From the NCBI RefSeq assembly GCF_002008225.1, contig NZ_MRDH01000018.1, forward strand, positions 1-64,000: a stretch of 64,000 nt of DNA. The letters run 5' to 3'. Positions within the stretch are counted from its first letter, which is position 1. Each line of letters opens with the position of its first letter. A program made the translations under genes and the position numbers. This DNA comes from Agrobacterium salinitolerans (GTDB lineage Bacteria > Pseudomonadota > Alphaproteobacteria > Rhizobiales > Rhizobiaceae). Under the pieces are notes generated by a model, which worked only from the letters and a program-made list of their open reading frames with translations, was not told where the DNA came from and did not search any database. Positions 56,520 through 64,000 of the stretch are shown piece by piece.

Positions 56520-58085
56520 TCACTGCGCGGCCCGGCCGTAACCGGACGCATACCGCATGATTTCTTCCTGATTGGTCTTGGCGGTTTCGAGCACGCCCGT
56601 AATTCGACCCTGATGGAAAACGGCGATACGATCCGTCAGCCCCAGAATTTCCGGCAGTTCCGAACTGATGAGAATGACGCCGATACCCTGCGCGGCGAGC
56701 TCGTCCATGATCTTGTAGATCGCGAATTTCGCGCCGACATCGATGCCGCGTGTCGGCTCGTCGAAGAACAGCACGCGCGACTGCCGGAACAACCATTTGC
56801 CGATAATGATTTTCTGCTGATTGCCGCCGGAAAGCAGTCGCACCGTCTGCCCGATGGAGGGAGTACGGATATTCAGGAGATCGACGTAGCGCTTTGCTAC
56901 ATCGTCATGCCTCTTGAAGTCGATGAGCCCGAAACGGTTGGAAACCTCGCCGAGATTGGCAAGCGTCGTATTGGCCGCCACTGACATCTTGATGGCGAGG
57001 CCATCGCTTTTGCGATCTTCCGAGAGATAGGCGATGCCTTCTTCGATGGCGTCCTGCGGTGAGCCGATCGAAAGCTCGCGCCCGTTGAAAACGATCCTGC
57101 CCGCATCGAGCGGATCAGCGCCGAAGACAGCCCGGGCGACTTCGGTGCGGCCGGCACCCATCAACCCGGCAAAACCGAGGATTTCACCACGGCGCAGCGA
57201 AAAACCGACGTCGTGGAACACGTCGCTGCGCGTCAGGCCCTCGACGGAAAAAATAACGTCTTCCGTGGGGCGCGATGTCCGCTCGGGGAATTTGTCTTCC
57301 AGCGAACGCCCCACCATGCGCGTGACAATGTCATCAACGGTGATCGAGGCAAAATCGTCGGTTGAAATATAACGTCCGTCGCGCAGAACCGTCACACGAT
57401 CGACGATTTCGGCCATTTCATCGAGACGATGGGAAATATAAACGATCCCGACACCGGATGCCTTGAGATCGCGGATGACCTTGAACAGGAGCCGGGTCTC
57501 CTGCTCGGTCAGCGAAGAGGTCGGCTCATCCATGATGAGCACTTCAGCGTCAAGAGAAAGCGCCTTGGCGATTTCCACCATCTGACACTGAGCGACCGAA
57601 AGGCCGCGGACAATCTGGTCCGGATCGATATCCACACCCAGCCGGTCGAGACAACGCTTGGCATCGAGACGCAGCTTCTTGCGGTCGACGAGGAAACCAC
57701 GACGTGGTTCGCGCGCAAGATAGATGTTTTCAGCGACGGAAAGATGCGGAACGAGGTTGAGTTCCTGGTGGATGATGGCGATGCCGGCGGCTTCGGATTC
57801 CAGCGGCGATGCATATTGCACCTTCGCACCTTTATGAAGGATGGTGCCGTCGCTCGGCTGATAGACGCCGCTGACGATCTTCATCAGCGTCGATTTTCCC
57901 GCGCCATTTTCGCCGCAGACGGCATGCACCTCGCCTGCGCGCAGATCGAAATGCACGTTCGAAAGTGCTTTGACGCCGGGAAATTCCTTGCTGATATTAT
58001 CGAGGCGCAGGAGCACCGCGCGCTGTCCGTGCGCCATCCGTTCAGACGAAAAATCGCCCCGAATTGTCGATGCGCCTTGCGACAT
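56520..58085 (-). CDS. Sugar ABC transporter, duplicated ATPase (RbsA-like)
   Basis: A 521-residue protein with two ABC domains. The first has Walker A GENGAGKST (58-66) and signature LSVAQCQMVEIAKAL; the second has the degenerate nucleotide site usual for RbsA and signature LSGGNQQKIIIGKWL with FFDEPTRGIDVG. It energises import. ATG 58085 is preferred to the in-frame GTG 58100 because GGAGG lies seven bases before it. First gene of the minus-strand operon, divergent from the GntR regulator. Confidence 0.94.
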   Translation of the reverse strand: MSQGASTIRGDFSSERMAHGQRAVLLRLDNISKEFPGVKALSNVHFDLRAGEVHAVCGENGAGKSTLMKIVSGVYQPSDGTILHKGAKVQYASPLESEAAGIAIIHQELNLVPHLSVAENIYLAREPRRGFLVDRKKLRLDAKRCLDRLGVDIDPDQIVRGLSVAQCQMVEIAKALSLDAEVLIMDEPTSSLTEQETRLLFKVIRDLKASGVGIVYISHRLDEMAEIVDRVTVLRDGRYISTDDFASITVDDIVTRMVGRSLEDKFPERTSRPTEDVIFSVEGLTRSDVFHDVGFSLRRGEILGFAGLMGAGRTEVARAVFGADPLDAGRIVFNGRELSIGSPQDAIEEGIAYLSEDRKSDGLAIKMSVAANTTLANLGEVSNRFGLIDFKRHDDVAKRYVDLLNIRTPSIGQTVRLLSGGNQQKIIIGKWLFRQSRVLFFDEPTRGIDVGAKFAIYKIMDELAAQGIGVILISSELPEILGLTDRIAVFHQGRITGVLETAKTNQEEIMRYASGYGRAAQ

Positions 58086-58124
58086 CTGGAAACCTCCCAC
58101 CCGTATCCCCGCTCCACCGGGTCA

Positions 58125-58355
58125 TGAACAGGCCAAATGGTTAGGCCGGTTTTTCAAAATGGTCAAGCCAATTATGCCAAAATCTACGAAACCACATTTA
58201 AAAACAAAGGCAGCGCGCTAGAAAGAAATCTATAATAATCACTTATTTTCATGCACTTAAGTAATTCCTTGCGTATTGATACGCTTGGCGTTACGGTAAG
58301 GCCAAATAAAGTTTTCAGACAGGACTCGTCAAAAAACTCATGAGTGGTCAGGCCA
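58125..58355. promoter_or_regulatory. Five copies of an 11-bp TGGTCAGGCCA-like operator
   Basis: The divergent control region holds TGAACAGGCCA (58125-58135), TGGTTAGGCCG (58138-58148), TGGTCAAGCCA (58160-58170), CGGTAAGGCCA (58294-58304) and TGGTCAGGCCA (58345-58355). Each keeps the TGG-N5-CCA symmetry typical of FadR-type GntR operators. The first three lie before the transporter gene and the last two before and inside the regulator gene, which suggests control of both units by this regulator. Confidence 0.6.
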
Positions 58356-59032
58356 AAATAGCAGAACCGCGCAGGCTTTATCAGCAGATTGCGGACCAGA
58401 TACGCGAACTCATCGACATGGGTGAATTCCTGCCCGGCACGCGGCTTCCTGCTGAGCGGGAACTGGCACAGAAACTCGGTGTATCGAGGCCTTCCTTGCG
58501 CGAGGCGCTGATTGCGCTTGAGATCGACAACACCGTCGAAATTCGCATGGGTTCCGGCGTCTACGTATCTACCGAAGCGCTGCAGACGACCCATCACACC
58601 AAGTCGCTGGGTGACAGCCCGTCCGAACTGATGCAGGCGCGCGCCGCTCTGGAGGGTGCCACCATCGTGTTGGCAGCAAGCCGGATGACCGATGAGACAA
58701 TCGAGACCCTCCGCCAGATACTCAATACCATGCAGCGGGAAATCGAAGCCGGCCGCAAGCCTCTGGATCAGGATCGACTTTTTCACGTCACCATCGCCGA
58801 GCAATCCGGTAACAGCGTTTTGGCCCGAATGGTGGCGAACCTCTTCGACGAGCGCCACAGCCCCATTTCGGCCCAGCTTCGCGTGAAATTTGAAGACCGC
58901 GATACCTGGACCCAAGCCCTTCAGGAGCACGAGGCCATTCTGGCGGCGCTTGAACTGAAAGACCCGCTGCTGGCGCAGGCCGCCATGCATACGCATCTGG
59001 AAGGTTCGAAGAGACGCTGGGTCGAAAATTGA
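58340..59032 (+). CDS. FadR-type GntR transcription regulator of the sugar locus
   Basis: A 230-residue regulator. Residues 10-75 are the GntR winged helix (YQQIADQIRELIDMGEF, GTRLPAERELAQKLGVSRP, SLREALIALE) and the rest the all-helical FCD effector domain (MQARAALEGATIVLAASR, FHVTIAEQSGN, HEAILAALELKD) with the histidine and aspartate residues that hold a metal in such domains. The effector is probably a sugar acid of the pathway. It overlaps its own operator (codons 2-6) and is 42 bp ahead of uxaA. Confidence 0.9.
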   Translation: MSGQAKIAEPRRLYQQIADQIRELIDMGEFLPGTRLPAERELAQKLGVSRPSLREALIALEIDNTVEIRMGSGVYVSTEALQTTHHTKSLGDSPSELMQARAALEGATIVLAASRMTDETIETLRQILNTMQREIEAGRKPLDQDRLFHVTIAEQSGNSVLARMVANLFDERHSPISAQLRVKFEDRDTWTQALQEHEAILAALELKDPLLAQAAMHTHLEGSKRRWVEN

Positions 59033-59074
59033 TCTAGAAACATAGCAGGCAATATAACGGGAGGAGGATAACCC

Positions 59075-60607
59075 GTGAGTGAGAATTCCGAGGCAACCAT
59101 TTTGCTGAACGCCAACGACAATGTCGCGGTGGCACGTCGGTCCATTCCGGCCGGCGGCGCGACGGGCAGGGGCGATCTGGCGGCGCTCGAGCTGATCGGA
59201 CGCGGGCACAAGGTGGCCCTGAAGTTCATCAAATCGGGCGATGAGGTGCTGAAATACGGACAGGTCATTGGTATCGCCACCCAGGATATTGAGCCCGGCC
59301 GGCACGTGCACCTGCACAATCTCGCCATGGTGCCTTCCGAACACGCACATCAGTTCAGTGTTGATATCGAAGAAAAGGGCATGGTGCCGGAAGCCGAACG
59401 CCGGACGTTTAGGGGTTATGACCGCGGTCTCGGTGGTGTTGGAACGAGAAACTATATCGGCGTCATCGCTTCGGTGAACTGTTCCGCCACGGTGTCGCGT
59501 TACATCGCGGATTACTTCAACAAGCAGGGCGGCCTTGATGGTTTCGACAACGTCGATGGCGTCGTGGCGCTGACCCATGGCGGCGGCTGTGCGCTGAATA
59601 CGAAATCGGAAGGTTACCGCCTGCTGATCCGCACCATTCAGGGTTATGCCCGCCACCCGAATTTTGGCGGCATTCTGCTGATCGGCCTCGGCTGTGAAAC
59701 CAACCAGATCGCGCCCATTCTCGAACATTACAAGATGGAAGAGGGTGAGCGGCTGCGCACCATGACGATCCAGCAGCATGGCGGCACCCGCAAGACAATC
59801 GATGCGGCGATCGCCGAGATCAAGGCCATGCTGCCTATGGTCAATGCCGCCCGCCGCACGGAACAACCGCTTTCCAAGCTGAAGGTGGCGCTGGAATGCG
59901 GCGGTTCGGATGGTTATTCCGGCATTTCCGCCAACCCGGCTCTGGGTTTCGCCTCCGACCTCATCGTCCGTAACGGCGGCACCACAGTCCTCTCGGAGAC
60001 GCCGGAGATTTACGGCGCCGAGCATCTCCTGACGAAGCGCGCCGTCACCCCTGCCGTCGCCGAGAAGCTCCTACAGCGTATAGACTGGTGGCGTGATTAT
60101 ACCGCCCGCAATGGCGACGAACTCAATAACAACCCCTCCCACGGTAACAAGCTTGGCGGCCTGACCACCATTCTGGAAAAATCGCTGGGCGCGGTCGCCA
60201 AGGGCGGCTCCATGCCGCTGAAGGCGGTTTATGAGTTTGCTGAAACCGTGACGGAACAGGGTTTCGTCTTCATGGATACACCCGGCTATGACCCCGTTGC
60301 CGTCACCGGCCAGGTCGCGGGCGGCTGCAACGTTATCTGTTTCACCACCGGTCGCGGCTCGGTTTCCGGTTTCAAGCCGTCGCCGTGCATCAAGATCGCC
60401 ACCAATTCCGAAATGTATGAACACATGAAGGAAGACATGGATATCAATTGCGGTGAGATCGTCACCGGCGCTGAAACCATCGAAGAATCCGGCAAACGAA
60501 TTTTCGAGCATATTCTGGCGGTAGCGTCCGGCGACAAGACCGTCAGCGAAATATACGACTACGGCGATAATGAATTTGTGCCGTGGCAGGTTGGAGCCGT
60601 GACCTGA
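59075..60607 (+). CDS. uxaA: Altronate dehydratase
   Basis: A 510-residue UxaA: N-terminal SAF domain (about 10-90, LNANDNVAVARRSIPAGG) and C-terminal UxaA domain with GYDRGLGGVGTRNYIGVI, THGGGCALNTKSEG, LLIGLGCETNQI, CGGSDGYSGISANPALG and KIATNSEMYEHM. It dehydrates D-altronate to 2-keto-3-deoxygluconate. It starts with GTG preceded by GGAGGAGG at good spacing. Its partners UxaB-like and LgoD-like are in the divergent operon, so altronate is probably made from L-galactonate. Confidence 0.93.
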   Translation: MSENSEATILLNANDNVAVARRSIPAGGATGRGDLAALELIGRGHKVALKFIKSGDEVLKYGQVIGIATQDIEPGRHVHLHNLAMVPSEHAHQFSVDIEEKGMVPEAERRTFRGYDRGLGGVGTRNYIGVIASVNCSATVSRYIADYFNKQGGLDGFDNVDGVVALTHGGGCALNTKSEGYRLLIRTIQGYARHPNFGGILLIGLGCETNQIAPILEHYKMEEGERLRTMTIQQHGGTRKTIDAAIAEIKAMLPMVNAARRTEQPLSKLKVALECGGSDGYSGISANPALGFASDLIVRNGGTTVLSETPEIYGAEHLLTKRAVTPAVAEKLLQRIDWWRDYTARNGDELNNNPSHGNKLGGLTTILEKSLGAVAKGGSMPLKAVYEFAETVTEQGFVFMDTPGYDPVAVTGQVAGGCNVICFTTGRGSVSGFKPSPCIKIATNSEMYEHMKEDMDINCGEIVTGAETIEESGKRIFEHILAVASGDKTVSEIYDYGDNEFVPWQVGAVT

Positions 60608-60642
60608 ACACTGCGGCGCCAAGACTGTCCCACGTGAAACAA

Positions 60643-60676
60643 AAGGCCCGGAAATCAATTTCCGGGCCTTCTTTAT
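60643..60676. terminator. Bidirectional terminator between uxaA and purH
   Basis: A perfect 13-bp stem (60643-60655 with 60658-60670) closed by only two bases, with T-rich ends on both strands (CTTTATT on plus, TTTTG on minus). It serves uxaA and the convergent purH. Confidence 0.8.
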
Positions 60677-60694
60677 TCCTGATTATTTCCGCGC

Positions 60695-62311
60695 TTAATG
60701 GCGGAAGTGGCGCATGCCGGTAAAGACCATTGCCACATTATGCGCATTCGCAGCGTCAATCACTTCCTGATCGCGCATGGAGCCGCCCGGCTGGATGACA
60801 GCGGTAGCGCCAGCAGCAATCGCGGCGAGCAAACCATCGGCAAAGGGATAAAATGCTTCCGAAGCGACGGCGGAGCCGCGCGTCAACGGTTCGGCAAGGC
60901 CAAGAGCCTTGGCGGCATCTTCCGCCTTCTGGGCAGCGATACGCGCGGAATCCACACGGCTCATCTGGCCTGCGCCGATACCCGCGGTCTGCCCGTCCTT
61001 GGCGTAAATGACGGCATTGGACTTCACATGCTTGGCGATCTTGAAGGCAAACTTCATGTCTTCAAGTTCCTGCGGTGTCGGCGCACGCTTGGTGACGACC
61101 TTGAGGTCCAGATCCTCGACCATGCCATTGTCGCGGCTCTGCACCAGCAGGCCGCCCGAGACGGTCTTCGCAGTGAGGCCAACCGCGCGCGGATCAGGCA
61201 AACCGCCAGCGGCAAGAAGGCGCAGGTTCGGCTTGCGGGCGATGATGGACTTGGCTTCTTCGGTGACATCAGGCGCGATGATGACTTCGGTGAAGAGCTT
61301 GACGATCTCTTCCGCCGTTTCCGCATCGAGCGTGCGGTTCAGGGCAATCACGCCACCAAAAGCGGAAACGGAATCGCATGCCAGCGCCCGCCGGTAAGCT
61401 TCGGCAAGTGTCGGCCCCGTCGCCACGCCGCAGGGATTGGCGTGCTTGATGATAGCGACTGCCGGCGCATTTTCCGGCAAGAATTCCGCCACGAGCTCGT
61501 AAGCTGCATCGGTGTCATTGATGTTGTTGTAGGAAAGCTGCTTGCCCTGAAGAAGCGTCGCGGTCGCAACGCCAGGACGCTTTTCGCCGGTGAGGTAAAA
61601 ACCAGCGCTCTGGTGCGGGTTTTCGCCATACCGCATCTTTTCCTTCAGCGCGCCGCCGATAGCGCGGTAATCCGGCGTTTCGATTGCAAGCGCCTCTGCG
61701 AACCAGTTGGAAATCACCGCATCATAGGCAGCGGTGCGGGCATAAGCCTTGGCGGCAAATCGCTGGCGCAGCGTATAGGACGTCTGGCCGTCATCGGCCT
61801 GCAGGGCCTCAACCAGATCGGGATAGTCAGACGGATCGGTAACCACAGTGACATAGGCGTGGTTCTTGGCGGAAGCGCGGATCATGGCCGGGCCGCCAAT
61901 ATCGATGTTTTCCACCGTCGTCGGATAATCGCCGCCCTTGGCGCGAACTTCTTCGAAGGGATAGAGATTGATGACCGATAGATCGATCGCCTCGATGCCG
62001 TGCGCCTTCATCGCCTCGACATGATCGGCATCATCCCGGATCGCCAGCAAGCCGCCATGAACGCTGGGATGCAGCGTCTTCACGCGACCATCCATGATCT
62101 CGGGAAAATTCGTGACGTCTGAGACATCCGTAACCGGCAGGCCTGCCTCAGCAATGGCCTTTGCCGTACCGCCGGTCGAAAGCAGCTTGACGCCAAGCTT
62201 GGAAAGCACCGTCGCCAATTCGATAATGTCCGTCTTGTCAGACACGGAGAGAAGCGCCGTGCGGATTTTTACCTTATCGGGGGCGGGAATTTTCTTGGAC
62301 ACGACGGCCAT
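60695..62311 (-). CDS. purH: Bifunctional AICAR formyltransferase / IMP cyclohydrolase
   Basis: A 538-residue protein catalysing the last two steps of IMP synthesis. The N-terminal MGS-like cyclohydrolase domain (about 15-160: [48 protein letters not shown]-type [10 protein letters not shown]) is followed by the AICARFT domain ([56 protein letters not shown]). The ATG at 62311 has GGAG eight bases upstream; the longer frame is unconserved. The heparinase-like gene lies upstream on the same strand, the usual rhizobial order. Confidence 0.96.
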   Translation of the reverse strand: MAVVSKKIPAPDKVKIRTALLSVSDKTDIIELATVLSKLGVKLLSTGGTAKAIAEAGLPVTDVSDVTNFPEIMDGRVKTLHPSVHGGLLAIRDDADHVEAMKAHGIEAIDLSVINLYPFEEVRAKGGDYPTTVENIDIGGPAMIRASAKNHAYVTVVTDPSDYPDLVEALQADDGQTSYTLRQRFAAKAYARTAAYDAVISNWFAEALAIETPDYRAIGGALKEKMRYGENPHQSAGFYLTGEKRPGVATATLLQGKQLSYNNINDTDAAYELVAEFLPENAPAVAIIKHANPCGVATGPTLAEAYRRALACDSVSAFGGVIALNRTLDAETAEEIVKLFTEVIIAPDVTEEAKSIIARKPNLRLLAAGGLPDPRAVGLTAKTVSGGLLVQSRDNGMVEDLDLKVVTKRAPTPQELEDMKFAFKIAKHVKSNAVIYAKDGQTAGIGAGQMSRVDSARIAAQKAEDAAKALGLAEPLTRGSAVASEAFYPFADGLLAAIAAGATAVIQPGGSMRDQEVIDAANAHNVAMVFTGMRHFRH

Positions 62312-62464
62312 CAGGCATACTCCGTTTAACGGGGAGGACAGGCTGGAATGGAATTGATCCAGCAATTGCCGCCGCGTTAACACAGCTTACCGGATTAATA
62401 AACAGCGGGGATGCCGAACGATGACAACTATGGTGGTTTTTGACCGGCATCGCCGGAAATTTGC

Positions 62465-64000
62465 CTAGGCTTGGCGTTCGATCAGCCAGCGGATTTCCCG
62501 CGTATTCGCAAGATTGAAGGGGAGTTCAATCTGCTGCGACGGGCGCATACCGGATGCGTCGGCCATGAAGACATCTTCGGTGACAAAAAGCTCCAGCCCG
62601 GGTGCGGAAAACAGCCAGACGATTCCATCCGCTGCCTCCAGATAGACCGACTCCTCGTCCCGCTGATGTAGCTGAATGTGGGGATGAATATGGAAACGTG
62701 AAACCGCTGTGACCGACTGCGATTGCGCTTTCGCCGCATTTTCGTCGCGCCGCAGCAGATCCCGACCCTTTATCTTGGTGCCGACCGCATTCAGTTCTAT
62801 TTCCCGCTCATGGTAACAACCGAAATTCTGCAAATAACCGTCATGTGATGCCCAGAGAACATCATTACCGTTAGCATCCGCCCCGCGCCTGCTGTCGACG
62901 TGGCTAACGCCTGACACCATAATCGGACCAAGCAGCCGCGAGCGCGACAGTCTACAGGATGAGGTATCCGCAAGCGTGACGGTGGAATGCGCCGCCGTGG
63001 AACGGCTGGCGCGCTGATATTCCGGCGCGGCGTTACGTGGAAAGCCGGAATTGACGATGAAGCGGTTCTTGCCGCAGGACATTTCGAAAGACAGGCAACC
63101 CGAATGAGCACTCCGTGAAAGCTCCGCCGAGCCGGGATACCCTGTATCGACGATGATGACCGTATCGTCCGTCGCAAGCCGGTGATAGTTCACATCCGGC
63201 AGGACCTTTGAAGGCCGGCCGGCCGTTTCATCATAGCGCAATACGGAAACAAGCTCATTGGCGAGCGTGGCCGTGGCGCCGTTGAACAGCGCGAGATCGC
63301 CGCCCTGATGCCGGAAGAACCGGATCGCCGGGAACATGCGGTCTATCGCCGGCACCAGACCTGACGGCAGATCATGGCCGAGATTGATATAACTTTGCCG
63401 AAGCGGCAGGAGATCGAGCAACAGATCTAGCATGACGCGTGGATTACGGGAAACATGTCCGCCATCGGGCAGAATCTGGCGTTCCATTTCCTGAGCCAGC
63501 TTCATTCCATTCCGCGTGATCCGTGAAAGGCGCGTTGGCATGGCAATGGAAGCCATGGCCAATGCAATCCTGATCCTCAGCCGCGCTTCGCCATCGGGCG
63601 CGTGTCTGACAATTCTTTCGAGATACCGCACATGAAAGGCGAGGCTTTTCAGAAACCGGCGATAAAAGCCGGCATCGGCCTCGTATAAAACGACGGGAGA
63701 GTGCGAAAGCCAGGCAATGAGCCTTTGTGCGGCGATTTCCGGTGACCAAGCAATACCTGCAAGCCGTTTGCCATGAAGCACCATCCACTCCGCAACAATG
63801 CGGCGCGCTCGTTTGCAGGCCTCGCTCGATTTATCGGAGCGAATATGCCGTAGCCAACTAAATGCATGCAGCCGTTCTTCAAAGACCACCGAGGGATATT
63901 CCATCTGAAATGGCGAAGCTCCGCCGGTTTCGACGACACGCCCGGCCAGCGCGATGCGGCCCCGCAACAGTTCCTCGGCGAAATAGGGATCGATGGCTCT
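62465..64000 (-). CDS. Heparinase II/III-family protein (5' end beyond window)
   Basis: At least 511 residues; the frame stays open to the window edge (RAIDPYFAEELLRGRIALAG at the visible start), so the start lies outside. The N-terminal half is an all-helical alginate-lyase-like domain (WLRHIR, AWSPEIAAQRLIAWLSHS, GGHVSRNPRVMLDLL); from about GYPGSAELSRSAHSGCLSFEMS the C-terminal heparinase II/III beta-sandwich follows. Rhizobial members are annotated as heparinases but substrates are unknown; some role in envelope polysaccharide is possible. Downstream purH suggests a conserved gene pair, not a shared function. Confidence 0.87.
   Translation of the reverse strand, partial: RAIDPYFAEELLRGRIALAGRVVETGGASPFQMEYPSVVFEERLHAFSWLRHIRSDKSSEACKRARRIVAEWMVLHGKRLAGIAWSPEIAAQRLIAWLSHSPVVLYEADAGFYRRFLKSLAFHVRYLERIVRHAPDGEARLRIRIALAMASIAMPTRLSRITRNGMKLAQEMERQILPDGGHVSRNPRVMLDLLLDLLPLRQSYINLGHDLPSGLVPAIDRMFPAIRFFRHQGGDLALFNGATATLANELVSVLRYDETAGRPSKVLPDVNYHRLATDDTVIIVDTGYPGSAELSRSAHSGCLSFEMSCGKNRFIVNSGFPRNAAPEYQRASRSTAAHSTVTLADTSSCRLSRSRLLGPIMVSGVSHVDSRRGADANGNDVLWASHDGYLQNFGCYHEREIELNAVGTKIKGRDLLRRDENAAKAQSQSVTAVSRFHIHPHIQLHQRDEESVYLEAADGIVWLFSAPGLELFVTEDVFMADASGMRPSQQIELPFNLANTREIRWLIERQA

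Noticed and set aside
58184-60025. A 613-codon minus-strand open frame across the regulator and uxaA genes
   Set aside because: It is antisense to two clearly recognised genes, spans their intergenic operator region and shows no domain; it is a shadow of high-GC coding sequence.
60698-61981. A 427-codon plus-strand open frame opposite purH
   Set aside because: Antisense to the well-conserved purH gene, with no recognisable motif.

Overview
The window is a stretch of a Rhizobiaceae chromosome, most likely the circular chromosome of an Agrobacterium (A. tumefaciens/fabrum complex) strain. The evidence is high GC, alphaproteobacterial gene families (CarD/CdnL, 180-kDa-class NAD-glutamate dehydrogenase, PhaR, CobG/CobN aerobic cobalamin genes), and a familiar order of housekeeping genes (obgE-proB-proA-nadD-rsfS-rlmH; rplU-rpmA; leuD-leuB; purH next to a heparinase II/III-family gene). 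No tRNA, rRNA, CRISPR array, prophage or insertion sequence was recognised. Almost all DNA is coding.

Layout. 1-7.5 kb: carD (minus), then a giant glutamate dehydrogenase and an MFS transporter (plus). 7.5-11.5 kb: polyhydroxybutyrate genes (phaR divergent from phbA-phbB), then an iron-storage pair bfd-bfr. 11.5-21.5 kb: ten co-directional minus-strand housekeeping genes, read from obgE down to rppH, covering ribosome maturation (obgE, rsfS, rlmH), proline and NAD synthesis, and envelope/peptidoglycan processing (a degenerate M23 activator, ctpA, a divergent polysaccharide deacetylase). 21.7-29.3 kb: two tandem GNAT acetyltransferases, L27/L21, a zincin-like protein, a CitE-like lyase with a DUF1737 partner, leuD, leuB and a di-haem peroxidase that overlaps leuB tail to tail.

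29.5-48.8 kb: a cobalamin cluster of 17 genes on both strands. A cobalamin riboswitch with a downstream terminator-like stem precedes a long minus-strand operon: DUF1636 gene-cobW-cobN-cobG-cobH-cobI-cobJ. Other units are cobL-cobE-cobM, cobA-cobB, cbiD, cobK, cobO-cobQ, cobD and cobC. The pathway is the O2-dependent one (CobG present), but C1 methylation is assigned to CbiD because no cobF is seen. The genes are packed so tightly that two divergent pairs (cobL/cobK and cobD/cobC) share start-codon bases in a CATG, and several convergent pairs overlap at their 3' ends.

48.8-60.6 kb: a sugar-catabolism locus. A sugar ABC importer (ATPase, permease, binding protein), an aldose 1-dehydrogenase, a lactonase, a Zn-dehydrogenase of the L-galactonate type, a tagaturonate reductase-like protein, a mutarotase and L-fuconate dehydratase are read from a control region shared with a divergent FadR-type GntR regulator and uxaA. 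Together the enzymes could run L-fucose to 2-keto-3-deoxy-L-fuconate and L-galactose through L-galactonate, tagaturonate and altronate to 2-keto-3-deoxygluconate. Five copies of an 11-bp element resembling TGGTCAGGCCA lie in the control region. 60.7-64 kb: purH and a heparinase II/III-family gene cut by the window end.
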